Notes under the pieces: model-generated
Told to the model about the DNA's origin: nothing
Databases searched by the model: none
Seen by the model: the letters and a program-made list of their open reading frames with translations, nothing else
Part shown: positions 53,970 through 63,067 of the stretch, in pieces
Position numbering within the stretch: position 1 is the stretch's first letter
Layout of the letters: the number at the start of each line of letters is the position of its first letter
Made by a program: the position numbers and the translations under genes
Assembly: GCA_963793105.1 (NCBI GenBank)
Contig: CAWBZB010000004.1
Coordinates: forward strand, 372,001 to 436,000
Length of the DNA stretch: 64,000 nucleotides
Direction of reading: 5' to 3'
DNA from: UBA10649 sp963793105
GTDB lineage: Bacteria; Actinomycetota; Actinomycetes; S36-B12

Positions 53970-55880
53970 GTGACAGCGACGCCGGCACGCACGGAACCCG
54001 TGCCGTGGAACCTCGATCGCGGCCGTCGCAAGGGCGAGATGGGGTACCTCCCCGGGCTCGACGGGATTCGGGCCCTCGCCGTCATCGGCGTCCTGCTGTA
54101 CCACGCCGACCTCACCTGGATCTCCGGCGGCTACCTCGGCGTAGACGTCTTCTTCGTGCTGAGCGGCTTCCTCATCACCTCGCTGATCCTGGAGGAGTTC
54201 GACCGTTCGGGACGGATCGATTTCGCCACGTTCTACCTCGGCCGCGCCCGTCGCCTGCTGCCGGCGCTGGTCCTCCTCCTGGCCGCCGTCGCGGTCGCGG
54301 CCGCCTTCGTCTACCGCGATGCGGCCTCGCAGGTGCGGACCGACATCATCGCGTCGCTGTTCTACGTCAACAACTGGTGGTACATCTTCAGCGAGGGCTC
54401 CTACTTCGAGTTCATCGGTCGGCCGCCGATGCTGAAGCACCTGTGGTCGCTGGCCGTGGAGGAGCAGTTCTACCTCGCGTGGCCGGCCATCGCCTTCCTG
54501 TTCGTGCGGCGCGTGGGGCGTCGCGGCCTGCGACTGCTCGCCCTGGCCCTCGCCCTGCTCTCCACGGGCTGGATGATCGTCATGTCGGTGAGCAGCGGGT
54601 TCCCCGAGTACGCGGACCCGAGCCGCGCGTACTTCGGCACGGACTCGCATGCCATGGGCCTGCTCGTCGGGGCCGCGCTCGCGACGGCGTGGCGTCCCGG
54701 ACGACTGCGCGCCGACCTCTCGCGCGGCGCGGTCGCAATCATCACCACCGCCGGAGTCGCCTCGCTCCTCGCAGTCATCGCGTTCTTCGTGCTCGTGGGC
54801 GAGTTCACGCCGTGGATGTACCAGAGCGGCGGGTTCCTGCTCCTGGCCGTCGTCGTGGCGGCGCTGATCGCGATGGCCACGCATCCGGCCTCCCCCCTCG
54901 GCCGCGCGCTCGGCACCCAGCCGTGGCGCTACCTCGGCCAGCGCTCCTACGGGCTCTACCTGTGGCACTGGCCGATCTTCATGGTCACCCGCCCCAATCT
55001 CGACATCGCCCTGGACGGCCTTCCGTTGCTGGCGCTGCGCCTGACGCTCACCGTCGGCATCGCCGAGCTGAGCTTCCGGTTCGTCGAGATGCCCATCCGT
55101 CGGGGGGCGATCGGCCGATGGGTCAAGGCATGGCGGTCGTCGGCCGGGACCGAGCGGACACGACGCAGCTGGGGTGGCGCCGGGATCGTCACGACCGTGG
55201 TCGCTGCGGTCCTCGCGGTCGGCATCGTCCTGTCGACGGCGCCGGCCCCCACCGCCGCCGAGGGACTGGCGCCTGACGTGGCCCAGGCGATGGGAATCGC
55301 GAGCGGTGGCCCGACGGAGGTGACCCTTGACGACGAGGTCGTCCCCTCGAGCACGCCGAGCGCCACCCCCGCCCCCGCCCCGACGGCGCCGGAACCCGGC
55401 GACCGGACGGCCAACGGCCGCCTGAGCGCTATCGGCGACTCCGTGATGCTGGGCGCCCGATCCACTCTCAAGGACACGATTCCCGGCACGAAGGTGGATG
55501 CCGCCGTGTCGCGATTCCCCGGTGCCTTCGTGGGACGACTCAAGCGCTACGTGTCACGGGACAAGCTCGCCCCCGTCGTGGTGCTGCACCCCGGCACCAA
55601 CGGTGTACTGCCGGCAGCCATGATGCGCGAGATGCTCGACGTCCTCGTCGACACGCCCAGGGTCGTCGTGGTGAACGACCAGATGCCACGCAGCTGGCGG
55701 ACGCCAAACAACAAGGTGATGGCCAAGGTCGTGCCCGAGTACGAGAACGCCGTGCTGGTCGACTGGTACGCCGAGTCGAAGGACCACCCCGAGTACTTCG
55801 CCTCCGACGGCATCCACCTGACCAGCAAGGGCGCGCAGGCCTATGCCGACCTCATCGAGGCCGCAGCCTTCCGTCAGTAG
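53970..55880 (+). CDS. Membrane acyltransferase-3 with C-terminal SGNH domain (OafA/OatA-like)
   Basis: 636 residues. The N-terminal membrane acyltransferase domain (about 28-385, ten or so helices) starts YLPGLDGIRALAVIGVLLYH with the catalytic-type His, and has VFFVLSGFLI. A helix at about 410-428 and a Pro/Ala/Thr linker (about 435-480) lead to an extracytoplasmic SGNH domain with GDSVML (about 490), HPGTNG and SDGIHLT. Such fusions O-acetylate cell-wall or exported glycans. The GTG at 53970 has a TANNNT box rather than a Shine-Dalgarno sequence. Confidence 0.9.
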   Translation: MTATPARTEPVPWNLDRGRRKGEMGYLPGLDGIRALAVIGVLLYHADLTWISGGYLGVDVFFVLSGFLITSLILEEFDRSGRIDFATFYLGRARRLLPALVLLLAAVAVAAAFVYRDAASQVRTDIIASLFYVNNWWYIFSEGSYFEFIGRPPMLKHLWSLAVEEQFYLAWPAIAFLFVRRVGRRGLRLLALALALLSTGWMIVMSVSSGFPEYADPSRAYFGTDSHAMGLLVGAALATAWRPGRLRADLSRGAVAIITTAGVASLLAVIAFFVLVGEFTPWMYQSGGFLLLAVVVAALIAMATHPASPLGRALGTQPWRYLGQRSYGLYLWHWPIFMVTRPNLDIALDGLPLLALRLTLTVGIAELSFRFVEMPIRRGAIGRWVKAWRSSAGTERTRRSWGGAGIVTTVVAAVLAVGIVLSTAPAPTAAEGLAPDVAQAMGIASGGPTEVTLDDEVVPSSTPSATPAPAPTAPEPGDRTANGRLSAIGDSVMLGARSTLKDTIPGTKVDAAVSRFPGAFVGRLKRYVSRDKLAPVVVLHPGTNGVLPAAMMREMLDVLVDTPRVVVVNDQMPRSWRTPNNKVMAKVVPEYENAVLVDWYAESKDHPEYFASDGIHLTSKGAQAYADLIEAAAFRQ

Positions 55881-55896
55881 GCGCGCCGCTGCGGTG

Positions 55897-57420
55897 CTAC
55901 TGCTGCGCCGGCGGGCCGATCCCCGTCGCCGAGCCACTCACGGCCGAGCTCCCGATCTGCTGCACGGTGACGACCTGCTCGGGCAGGGCCGCCGCCAGCT
56001 GCGCCTCCAGCTGGGAGGGCGCCAGCGAGTCCCCGCCGACGATGGTGACCAGGACCCCGTCGTCCTTGACATCGACGCCGATGACCGCGACGCCCGGCAC
56101 GCCGGCCGCCCATTGGTCCGCGGCCTGTTGCGCGACCACGTCCAGTGACGGCGCCTCCACCGGGCCCGGCTTCTCCAGAGTCCACGAGATGCTGACGTCC
56201 GGCCGGGTTCCGAGCTGTGCCTCGATGTCATCCTCCAGCGCGGTGACGTCACCCGGTGGCGCCAGGCCCACGGTGTCGGCGACGAGGGACCCGTCCGAGG
56301 CGGAGAGACTCGTCAGCACGAGGGACTGCGCAGCGAGCCACGCCTCAACGATGGGCCGGACGTCGTCCAGCGGCAGGGCGACCTGCGGGGCCGGCTGGTC
56401 GCCGTCCTGCACCGGGATCCATCGGACGGACGCGGTAATCGGCCGACCGAACGCCGCGGTGAGCTGGTCGGCCAAGGTGCTCGTCGACGAGGGAGGCGAG
56501 GCGCCGGTGAGGTTGACGACCACGTTGTCCTCCTCCAGGGTGACCGCGCCCAGGGAGTCGGGCGATTCGGGACCCAGCCAGGCCAGCGCGGTCTGCGTGG
56601 CCAGCCGCAGATCGCTCGCATCGGAGACGGACGTGGCGAAACGACCCCCCAGCAGCATCGCCAGGATGACGACCGGAATCGCCACGAGCCCGACGCCGAT
56701 GGCCAGATGGGACCGGGATCCCTTGCGGCGTCGAGCGGGAACAAAGCCCGTGACCAGGAAGACGATCGAGGCGGCGAACATGATGCCGAAGAGGTTGGCG
56801 GCGAACAGCAGGGTCGCGCCGCGGGCGAGGTCCGGCTGCCCTAGGCCCAGCAGGACGCCCACCGCGGCGAGCGGGGGGACGAGGGCCACCGCCACGGCAA
56901 CACCGGGCAGCGCACCCGACACGTCGCGGCGCACGGTGGCATAGGCGCCCGCGGCACCGGCCGCCAGCGCGACGACGAGGTCTCGGATGTCCGGGCTGGC
57001 TCGCGAGACCACCTCGTAGGGCAGCCCCGAGTTCACGATCGGCGTGAACCGGGCCAGGGCCCAGGACAGGGCGATCGAGCCGCCCACGGACGCGGCCACG
57101 ATGAGTGACGCGCGCCAGAGTCGCCCGCCCCAGCCCATGACGACCGACGCCGACATGCCCATGATCGGGGCCATCAGCGGGGCGATCATCATCGCGCCGA
57201 TGACCACCGCGGTGGAGTTCAGCAGCAGGCCCATGGTCGACACGATGATCGACAGGGTCAGCAGGACGCTGTACTCGCCGACGGTGCGTCGGGAGGGCCG
57301 CATCATCAGGGCCTTCATCGCCGATCGACGGTCATCCGCCGACAGGGTCATCCGGTGGACCGTGTGACGATGCGCCGGCTCGCCGGTCGGCTCGTCGACC
57401 CCCACGACCGTCTCCGTCAC
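55897..57420 (-). CDS. DUF389 membrane protein with long C-terminal periplasmic-type region
   Basis: 507 residues. The membrane part (about 45-255) has at least six helices with the DUF389 hallmark segment VVIGAMMIAPLMAPIMGM. A further helix (about 243-262) leads to a 240-residue soluble region made of two or three BON/OmpA-linker-like alpha-beta repeats (QLTAAFGRPITASVRW, DDIEAQLGTRPDVSISW and QLEAQLAAALPEQVVTV). Function is unknown. The GTG overlaps the stop of the upstream hydrolase gene (GTGA), so it is the last gene of a run of coupled minus-strand genes. Confidence 0.85.
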   Translation of the reverse strand: MTETVVGVDEPTGEPAHRHTVHRMTLSADDRRSAMKALMMRPSRRTVGEYSVLLTLSIIVSTMGLLLNSTAVVIGAMMIAPLMAPIMGMSASVVMGWGGRLWRASLIVAASVGGSIALSWALARFTPIVNSGLPYEVVSRASPDIRDLVVALAAGAAGAYATVRRDVSGALPGVAVAVALVPPLAAVGVLLGLGQPDLARGATLLFAANLFGIMFAASIVFLVTGFVPARRRKGSRSHLAIGVGLVAIPVVILAMLLGGRFATSVSDASDLRLATQTALAWLGPESPDSLGAVTLEEDNVVVNLTGASPPSSTSTLADQLTAAFGRPITASVRWIPVQDGDQPAPQVALPLDDVRPIVEAWLAAQSLVLTSLSASDGSLVADTVGLAPPGDVTALEDDIEAQLGTRPDVSISWTLEKPGPVEAPSLDVVAQQAADQWAAGVPGVAVIGVDVKDDGVLVTIVGGDSLAPSQLEAQLAAALPEQVVTVQQIGSSAVSGSATGIGPPAQQ

Positions 57421-58244
57421 TGCCCTGTCCTCCCCTCGTGTCCCCCGGTCCTGTCTATCCCGGATCCGGCCAGGAAGGCCTGCATCTCCGCGGCGACACG
57501 CTCGGGCAGCTCGACATTCGCCAGGTGCCCGGCGCCGGCCACCTCGACGCGATGGGCATGCGGCATCGCCTGGTGCATCAGGTCCTGTTCCGCGCCCGGG
57601 CTCAGGGCGTCCTCGTCGCCGGACAGGATCAGCACCGGCGCCTCCAGCCCGGACAGGAGCCCGAGCGAGTCCGGGCGGCCCGCCATGGCGCGCTGGTACC
57701 ACGCCACCGCGGCGGCGGACGCATCGTGCAGCCAGCCGCGGACGAGGGCCACCACCTCGGGCCGACGGGCCCGGGTGGTGTCGCCGAGCAGCCCCGGCAG
57801 GACCGCCGCCTCCAGGATCCGGCCCGTCTCGACGGGTGACTCCAGGCAGGTACGCGCCAGTCGCTCGCGGTTCTCGCGCGCCGCCTCGGTGTCGGCCGTC
57901 GCCTTCGTGTCGCAGAGCATGAGCGCCGACACCGCGCCCGGACGTGCTCGCAGCATCGCCATGGCCAGGTAGCCGCCCAGGGAGACCCCACCCAGGGCGT
58001 ACTCCGCTATCCCACGGTCGTCCAGCCAGCTGTGCAGGGCGCGGGCGACGGCATCGACGGATGGCTCGGCAGAGAGGAGGGCGGACTTCCCGAATCCGGG
58101 CAGGTCGGGGGTGAGGACGCGCCAGCCGCTCGCGACGAGCGCATCGGCCTGGGGCTGCCACATGCGTCCGTCACACGGGAACGCGTGAAGGAGCAGGACG
58201 ACCGGCCCCTCGCCGACGTCCCGCATGTGCAGGGAATCGGTCAC
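57417..58244 (-). CDS. Alpha/beta hydrolase
   Basis: 275 residues. HGFP-type start as LLHAFPCDG (about 20-28), nucleophile Ser in GGVSLGGYLA (about 93), Asp in SGDEDALSP and His in GAGHLANVE (about 245). Resembles 3-oxoadipate enol-lactonase-like or general esterases; substrate unknown. The GTG (58242-58244) overlaps the stop of the upstream hydrolase gene as GTGA. Confidence 0.85.
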   Translation of the reverse strand: MTDSLHMRDVGEGPVVLLLHAFPCDGRMWQPQADALVASGWRVLTPDLPGFGKSALLSAEPSVDAVARALHSWLDDRGIAEYALGGVSLGGYLAMAMLRARPGAVSALMLCDTKATADTEAARENRERLARTCLESPVETGRILEAAVLPGLLGDTTRARRPEVVALVRGWLHDASAAAVAWYQRAMAGRPDSLGLLSGLEAPVLILSGDEDALSPGAEQDLMHQAMPHAHRVEVAGAGHLANVELPERVAAEMQAFLAGSGIDRTGGHEGRTGQ

Positions 58245-58981
58245 AGGTCGCTCCACCGGTCCATCGGCCCAGCCCAGTGCAGCGGGAGCGGGGCCCGGTC
58301 GGGAGCGACGATTGCCACGATCTCGTCGAGGACCGTCTTGACGAACTTCTCCCCGACCCACAGGTGCTTGGCGCCCGCGACCCCGCGGACGTCGGCGGCG
58401 TCCATCACCGCGAACCTCCTCCGGGCCTCCTCCGGGACGAGGTAGTCGTCGAACTCGGGAACGAGGCAGACGACGGGCCGGCCGCCCGGGTTCCAGGACG
58501 CCAGCTCGGCATCGGCCGTGAACCGAAGGGGAGGAGACAGCAGGATCGCCCCGACCACCGGATCGACGTCCCCGTGCTTGAGAACCACGTCGGTGCCGAA
58601 GGACCAGCCGACCAGCCACGGATCCGGCAGCCCGCGTCGGACGACCTCGTCGATCGCCGCCCGAAGATCCTGTCCTTCGCCGCGAGCCTCGTCGAACGCC
58701 CCCTCGCTCGTGCCCGCCGCGCTCGTCGTGCCACGGGTGTTGAAGCGCAGGACCGCGACGTCCGCCAGCGCCGGGAGGCGCCACGCCATCTTCCGCAGCA
58801 CATGGCTGTCCATCATCCCCCCGTGCGTGGGCAGCGGGTGAACGGTCACGATCGTCGCCTCGGGCGCGCGGACCGCGGGCAACGCCAGCTCTCCGACGAG
58901 GGTGAGACCGTCGCTGGTACGCAGGCGCAACGGCTCGCGCCGTGCGGGCAGCACGGAGTTGGCCACGATGGAGTCCGGCAC
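58241..58981 (-). CDS. Alpha/beta hydrolase (COG2945-like)
   Basis: 246 residues. Typical features: TVHPLPTHGGMMDSHV (about 37-52), FNTRGTTSAAGTSEGAFD, nucleophile Ser in VGWSFGTDV (about 123), Asp near VPEFDDYL and His in AGAKHLWVGE (about 208). Likely an esterase or acyl hydrolase of unknown substrate. The GTG at 58979-58981 is chosen because it follows the small zinc-ribbon gene by 2 nt; the long upstream extension lies within that gene. Confidence 0.8.
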   Translation of the reverse strand: MPDSIVANSVLPARREPLRLRTSDGLTLVGELALPAVRAPEATIVTVHPLPTHGGMMDSHVLRKMAWRLPALADVAVLRFNTRGTTSAAGTSEGAFDEARGEGQDLRAAIDEVVRRGLPDPWLVGWSFGTDVVLKHGDVDPVVGAILLSPPLRFTADAELASWNPGGRPVVCLVPEFDDYLVPEEARRRFAVMDAADVRGVAGAKHLWVGEKFVKTVLDEIVAIVAPDRAPLPLHWAGPMDRWSDL

Positions 58982-58983
58982 CG

Positions 58984-59277
58984 TCAGAACCGCCCGCCGC
59001 GCGGGGCACGTCGGTCGCGGGCCGCCCAGCACGGGGTATGCCAATGACGCCGCCGTTCGAGTCCCTGCGGATCCTCCGCCGGGTACGCGACGACGTGCGG
59101 CGTCGCGGGGCGGATCTCCTGGTCGCAGCCGGGGCACCGATACGGCTTCGTGGCGGCGGCTCCCGTGACCCGCTGCACCACCCAGTCGCCGTCGGGATGC
59201 GGTTCGACGGTGCGGCTGGCGTATGCCGGACCCAGCTCCCGCGACTCGTCCGGGCGCCGCCGATGCTTGCGGGCCAT
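58984..59277 (-). CDS. Small conserved actinobacterial zinc-ribbon protein
   Basis: 97 residues. Basic N-terminus (MARKHRRRPDE), a segment DWVVQRVTGAAATKPYRC, then CPGCDQEI (about 53-60) with a later RRHWHTPCWAARDRR (His-Cys), giving a plausible Cys3/His metal site. Similar small proteins, sometimes labelled ATP/GTP-binding without evidence, lie in this position in other actinobacteria. The ATG overlaps the stop of the 3-hydroxyacyl-CoA dehydrogenase gene (ATGA). Confidence 0.75.
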   Translation of the reverse strand: MARKHRRRPDESRELGPAYASRTVEPHPDGDWVVQRVTGAAATKPYRCPGCDQEIRPATPHVVAYPAEDPQGLERRRHWHTPCWAARDRRAPRGGRF

Positions 59278-61043
59278 CAGTCGTAGACCCGGAAGCCCCG
59301 ACCCGTCTTGCGACCCAGGTAGCCGGCGGTCACGAGGTGCTCGAGCAAGGGAGCGGGCGCGAACCCGGGCTCCCGGAACTCCCGGTACAGAGTCTGCTGG
59401 ATGGCCAGCGACACGTCGAGCCCGACGACGTCGAGCAGCTCGAACGGCCCCATCGGGTAGCCGCATCCCTTCTTCATCGCCACGTCCATGTCGTCCGCGG
59501 ACGCATAGTTCGCGGCGAGCATCCTGACCGCATCGTTGAGGTAGGGGAAGAGCAGGGCGTTGACGATGAAGCCCGCGCGATCGCCGCACTCGACGGGGTG
59601 CTTCCCGATCTCGCGGCACACATCCACTCCGGTGGACACGACGTCCTCCGCCGTGGCTACCGTGCGCACGACCTCGACCAGTCGCATGAGCTGGGCGGGA
59701 TTGAAGAAGTGCAGGCCGACGACGTCCTCCGGCCGAGACGTGACGGCGGCCATGTCGACCACCGGAAGGCTGGACGTCGTGGTGGCCAGCACGGCTCCGG
59801 GCTTGCAGACCTCATCGAGCCTCGCGAACAGCTCGGTCTTCACGGCGAGGTCCTCCACCACGGCCTCGACCACGAGATCGACGTCGGCCAGGGCGGAGAG
59901 CTCTGTGGTTCCCGTGACCCGCGCCAGCGCAGCCGTCCGGCCTTCATCGTCCAGCTTTCCGCGCTCCACGGCCTTCGCCAGCGACTTCTCCATGCGCGCG
60001 CGCACCGCTGCGACCTTGTCGTCACTGCGGGCCACCACCGTCACCGGGAGGCCCGCCTTCGCGAAGACCTCGACGATTCCGGAGGCCATCGTCCCCGAAC
60101 CGACCACGCCGACCGACGCCACGGGGCGCCCCGGCACCCGCTCGGACTCGTGCCCGACGCCGTCGTCAGGCACCACGACCGGTGACCCCGGGGCCTCGTA
60201 GGTGTAGAAGCCCTTGCCGGACTTCCGCCCGCGCAGGCCCGCCGTCACCATCTGCTTGAGGATCGGACTCGGCGCATGCAGCCGGTCACGCCCCTCCCGG
60301 TACATGGTGTCCAGGATCTCGTAGGCCGTGTCCAGCCCGATCAGGTCGAGGAGCATGAGCGGGCCCATGGGATACCCGCACCCCAGCCGCATGGCTGCGT
60401 CGATGTCCTCGCGCGACGCGTAGCGGGACTCGAACATGGACACCGCGTGATTGAGATACCCGAACAGCAGTGCGTTGGCGATGAACCCGGCCTTGTCGCC
60501 CACGACGACCGGCTCCTTGTCCAGCGACGTGGTGAAGGCCACCGCTTGGTCCACGACCTCCTGCGAGGAGACCACCGTGCGCACGATCTCGACGAACGAC
60601 TGGACCGGGGCGGGGTTGAAGAAGTGGATGCCGACGACGTTCGCCGGCCGGCCCGTGGCCACGGAGATGTCCGTCACCGACAGTGACGACGTGTTGGTCG
60701 CCAGCAATGCGTGAGCGGGCGTGATCTCGTCGAGGCGGCGGAAGAGCTCCTTCTTGAGCTCCAGGTCCTCGCTGACGGCTTCCACGACGAGATCGACGTG
60801 GGACACACCCAGCAGGTCGGTGGTGAAGGACATTCGCGAGAGGAGCGCGTCCTGCTCCTCGGCCGACAGCTTGCCGCGCGCGACGGCGCGGGCCGTCGAC
60901 TCGAGGATTCGGACGCGACCGAGCTCGAGCGCCTCCTCTTCGGCCTCCACCCCCACGACGTCGTAGCCGTGCCGAGCCACGACCTCGGCGATGCCGGCCC
61001 CCATGGTGCCGAGGCCGACGATCCCGACCGTGGAGATGGCCAT
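59277..61043 (-). CDS. 3-hydroxyacyl-CoA dehydrogenase, tandem two-domain form
   Basis: 588 residues formed by two copies of a complete 3-hydroxybutyryl-CoA dehydrogenase. Each copy has a Rossmann motif (GLGTMGAGIAEV about 10; VVGSGTMASGIVEV about 305), catalytic His in GIHFFNP and GLHFFNP, and the C-terminal helical domain (MGPLMLLD, MGPFELLD). Both look catalytically complete. Oxidises or reduces acetoacetyl-CoA/3-hydroxybutyryl-CoA in the ethylmalonyl-CoA or butyrate pathway. The ATG at 61041-61043 has an AGGAGGAACC ribosome site. First gene of the coupled minus-strand run down to DUF389. Confidence 0.93.
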   Translation of the reverse strand: MAISTVGIVGLGTMGAGIAEVVARHGYDVVGVEAEEEALELGRVRILESTARAVARGKLSAEEQDALLSRMSFTTDLLGVSHVDLVVEAVSEDLELKKELFRRLDEITPAHALLATNTSSLSVTDISVATGRPANVVGIHFFNPAPVQSFVEIVRTVVSSQEVVDQAVAFTTSLDKEPVVVGDKAGFIANALLFGYLNHAVSMFESRYASREDIDAAMRLGCGYPMGPLMLLDLIGLDTAYEILDTMYREGRDRLHAPSPILKQMVTAGLRGRKSGKGFYTYEAPGSPVVVPDDGVGHESERVPGRPVASVGVVGSGTMASGIVEVFAKAGLPVTVVARSDDKVAAVRARMEKSLAKAVERGKLDDEGRTAALARVTGTTELSALADVDLVVEAVVEDLAVKTELFARLDEVCKPGAVLATTTSSLPVVDMAAVTSRPEDVVGLHFFNPAQLMRLVEVVRTVATAEDVVSTGVDVCREIGKHPVECGDRAGFIVNALLFPYLNDAVRMLAANYASADDMDVAMKKGCGYPMGPFELLDVVGLDVSLAIQQTLYREFREPGFAPAPLLEHLVTAGYLGRKTGRGFRVYD

Positions 61044-61174
61044 CGGGTTCCTCCTGAGGGTCGCGTGACATGCGTGTGCGTCGAGCCTATCCCGGGGCCT
61101 GAACGGATCCACGGCCCGGCGGGCACCGCGCACGACAGAATGCACGTGCGCATGTGAACACGAAGGGAGGAACC

Positions 61175-63022
61175 GTGGGAGGCTTGGTCCTTCGCACCGT
61201 GATCGCGGTCGGACTCCTGCTTTCAGTGGCCGCCGCGCCTCCCGCCTACGCCGTAGACGATGCCGTCGAGCTGGCCGAGCGCTACGCCCCCATCGTTGTC
61301 GTGCGCGACCAGCCGGCGCAGTGCGGCGACGGCGAGCCCTACCTGCCCCTGACTGTCGACTCCGTGCTCGGACGCGACGACGTCGTGCTGCGCGGGCCGT
61401 CCGGCGAGGCCCTCCCCGGCCCTGCCGCCGAGGACCTGACCGGCAAGGGTGACGGCTGGTACCTCGACCTTCCCGGGAACCCGCTGTCCCCCGGCTGCGA
61501 CTACGAGCGCTGGTCGGACGAGACGACGGCGGAACTCGCGCCGACCGTGTATGCGCGCATCGCCGACGACCCCGGGCATCCTGGAATGCTCGCCCTGCAG
61601 TACTGGTTCTGGTGGGTCTTCAACGACTGGAACGACAAGCACGAGGGCGACTGGGAGATGGTCCAGCTGCTCTTCGAGGCCGACGATGCGTCGCAGGCAC
61701 TCGCGTCGGCGCCCGTCAGCACGGCCTTCGCGCAGCACGAAGGCTCGGAGACGGCCCTCTGGGAGGATCCCAAGCTCATCCGCGTGGACGAACACGTCGT
61801 GGTGTACCCCGGAGAGGGGTCGCACGCGGCGTACTACACGCAGTCGAGCTGGTTCGGCAAGAGCGCAGCGGCCGGCTTCGGCTGCGACGACACCAATGCC
61901 CTGGGCGTCGAGGTGCGCCCGGACGTGATCCTGCTGCCCGAGTCGGCCAACGGCGAGTTCGGCTGGCTGGACTTCACCGGGCGCTGGGGGCAGCAGGCGC
62001 CCTCCTTCAACAACGGCCCGACTGGGCCGAACACGAAGACCCAGTGGGCGGCGCCGGTGACGTGGCAGATCGACGAGGGCCGGGCGGCGGCCGTGGCCCT
62101 GCCCGTCGTGGGTGGCCCGGCAGTGGACTCCTTCTGCTCGCTGGCGGAGGAAGGCTCCCTGCTGTTCATCGCCCTGCTGGATCAGCCGATCCTCGTGGCC
62201 GTCGCCATCGTCCTGCTGCTGGCACTGCTCGTCCTCCTCATCCGATCAACCCGGTGGCGGACGTCTGGCGACACCCGCCCCGATCGTGAGCGCCGCGCCG
62301 GGCAGGTGATCACGTCGTCTTTCGCCATCCTCTTCCGTCACGCCCGCGTGCTGTGGCCCGTTGTTCTCGTGGTGGTATTCACGACGGCCGGAGGGCTGGC
62401 GGTGCAGCAGTTCGCCCTGCGGCGTCGCCCGACCGGTGATCCGGTCGACGTTTTCGGGCTGACGGTCCATCCGGGCTGGGCACTGGTGGCCCTCCTCATG
62501 CCGCTCGTCGTCGCGCCGCTCGTCTCATGGACGATGGCCGCCACGAGCGCTGTCGTGGACGGCGTAGCCCACGATCACCGGATCTCCGGCTGGTCGGCGC
62601 TGGCCCTGGTGCTCCGCCGTCCGGCGGGCCTCGTCGGCCAGCTGGCGATGCTGGTCGTCTCGGGGGTGCTGCTGTCCTCGCTGTGGCTGATCCCCCTCGG
62701 CTTGCTGGTGATCGCAGTCTGGTCGGTCACGATGCCAGCCGCTGTGGCCGAGCGACGGGGACTGGTCGCTGCTTTCCGGCGAAGCGCCCAGCTGACCCGC
62801 GGGCGCCGGTGGCGGGCGGTCGCCTTGAGCACCGCGTTGGTGTGGGTGGGCTTCTCCGCACCGAACCTGGCCGGTGGCCTGCTCCTGCTCCTGACCGGAT
62901 GGCCGTTCTGGCTCACGAATGCGATCGCGATCGTGGTCGGCGCGCTGCTGATCCCGTTCTCCGCGATCGGCCTCACCCTGCAGTTCTACGACTTCCGCGC
63001 AGAGGAGGAACGGGATGGGTGA
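61175..63022 (+). CDS. Exported Vps62-like domain fused to a multi-helix membrane domain
   Basis: 615 residues. Signal peptide (GGLVLRTVIAVGLLLSVAAA, cleavage near AYA). Extracytoplasmic domain (about 30-325) with ALQYWFWWVFNDWNDKHEGD, WEMVQLLFE and GEGSHAAYY, the pattern of Vps62/DUF946-like proteins. A helix at about 335-357 leads to a C-terminal membrane domain with about five helices (about 385-605) resembling GlpQ-type membrane or YciC-like domains. The GTG at 61175 has GGGAGG 4 nt upstream; an ATG at 61154 would put that site inside the gene. Function unknown. Confidence 0.8.
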   Translation: MGGLVLRTVIAVGLLLSVAAAPPAYAVDDAVELAERYAPIVVVRDQPAQCGDGEPYLPLTVDSVLGRDDVVLRGPSGEALPGPAAEDLTGKGDGWYLDLPGNPLSPGCDYERWSDETTAELAPTVYARIADDPGHPGMLALQYWFWWVFNDWNDKHEGDWEMVQLLFEADDASQALASAPVSTAFAQHEGSETALWEDPKLIRVDEHVVVYPGEGSHAAYYTQSSWFGKSAAAGFGCDDTNALGVEVRPDVILLPESANGEFGWLDFTGRWGQQAPSFNNGPTGPNTKTQWAAPVTWQIDEGRAAAVALPVVGGPAVDSFCSLAEEGSLLFIALLDQPILVAVAIVLLLALLVLLIRSTRWRTSGDTRPDRERRAGQVITSSFAILFRHARVLWPVVLVVVFTTAGGLAVQQFALRRRPTGDPVDVFGLTVHPGWALVALLMPLVVAPLVSWTMAATSAVVDGVAHDHRISGWSALALVLRRPAGLVGQLAMLVVSGVLLSSLWLIPLGLLVIAVWSVTMPAAVAERRGLVAAFRRSAQLTRGRRWRAVALSTALVWVGFSAPNLAGGLLLLLTGWPFWLTNAIAIVVGALLIPFSAIGLTLQFYDFRAEEERDG

Positions 63023-63067
63023 CGATGGAACGCCCTTCTGGCCACCTCGCGGAGATGGCCCGCCAGG

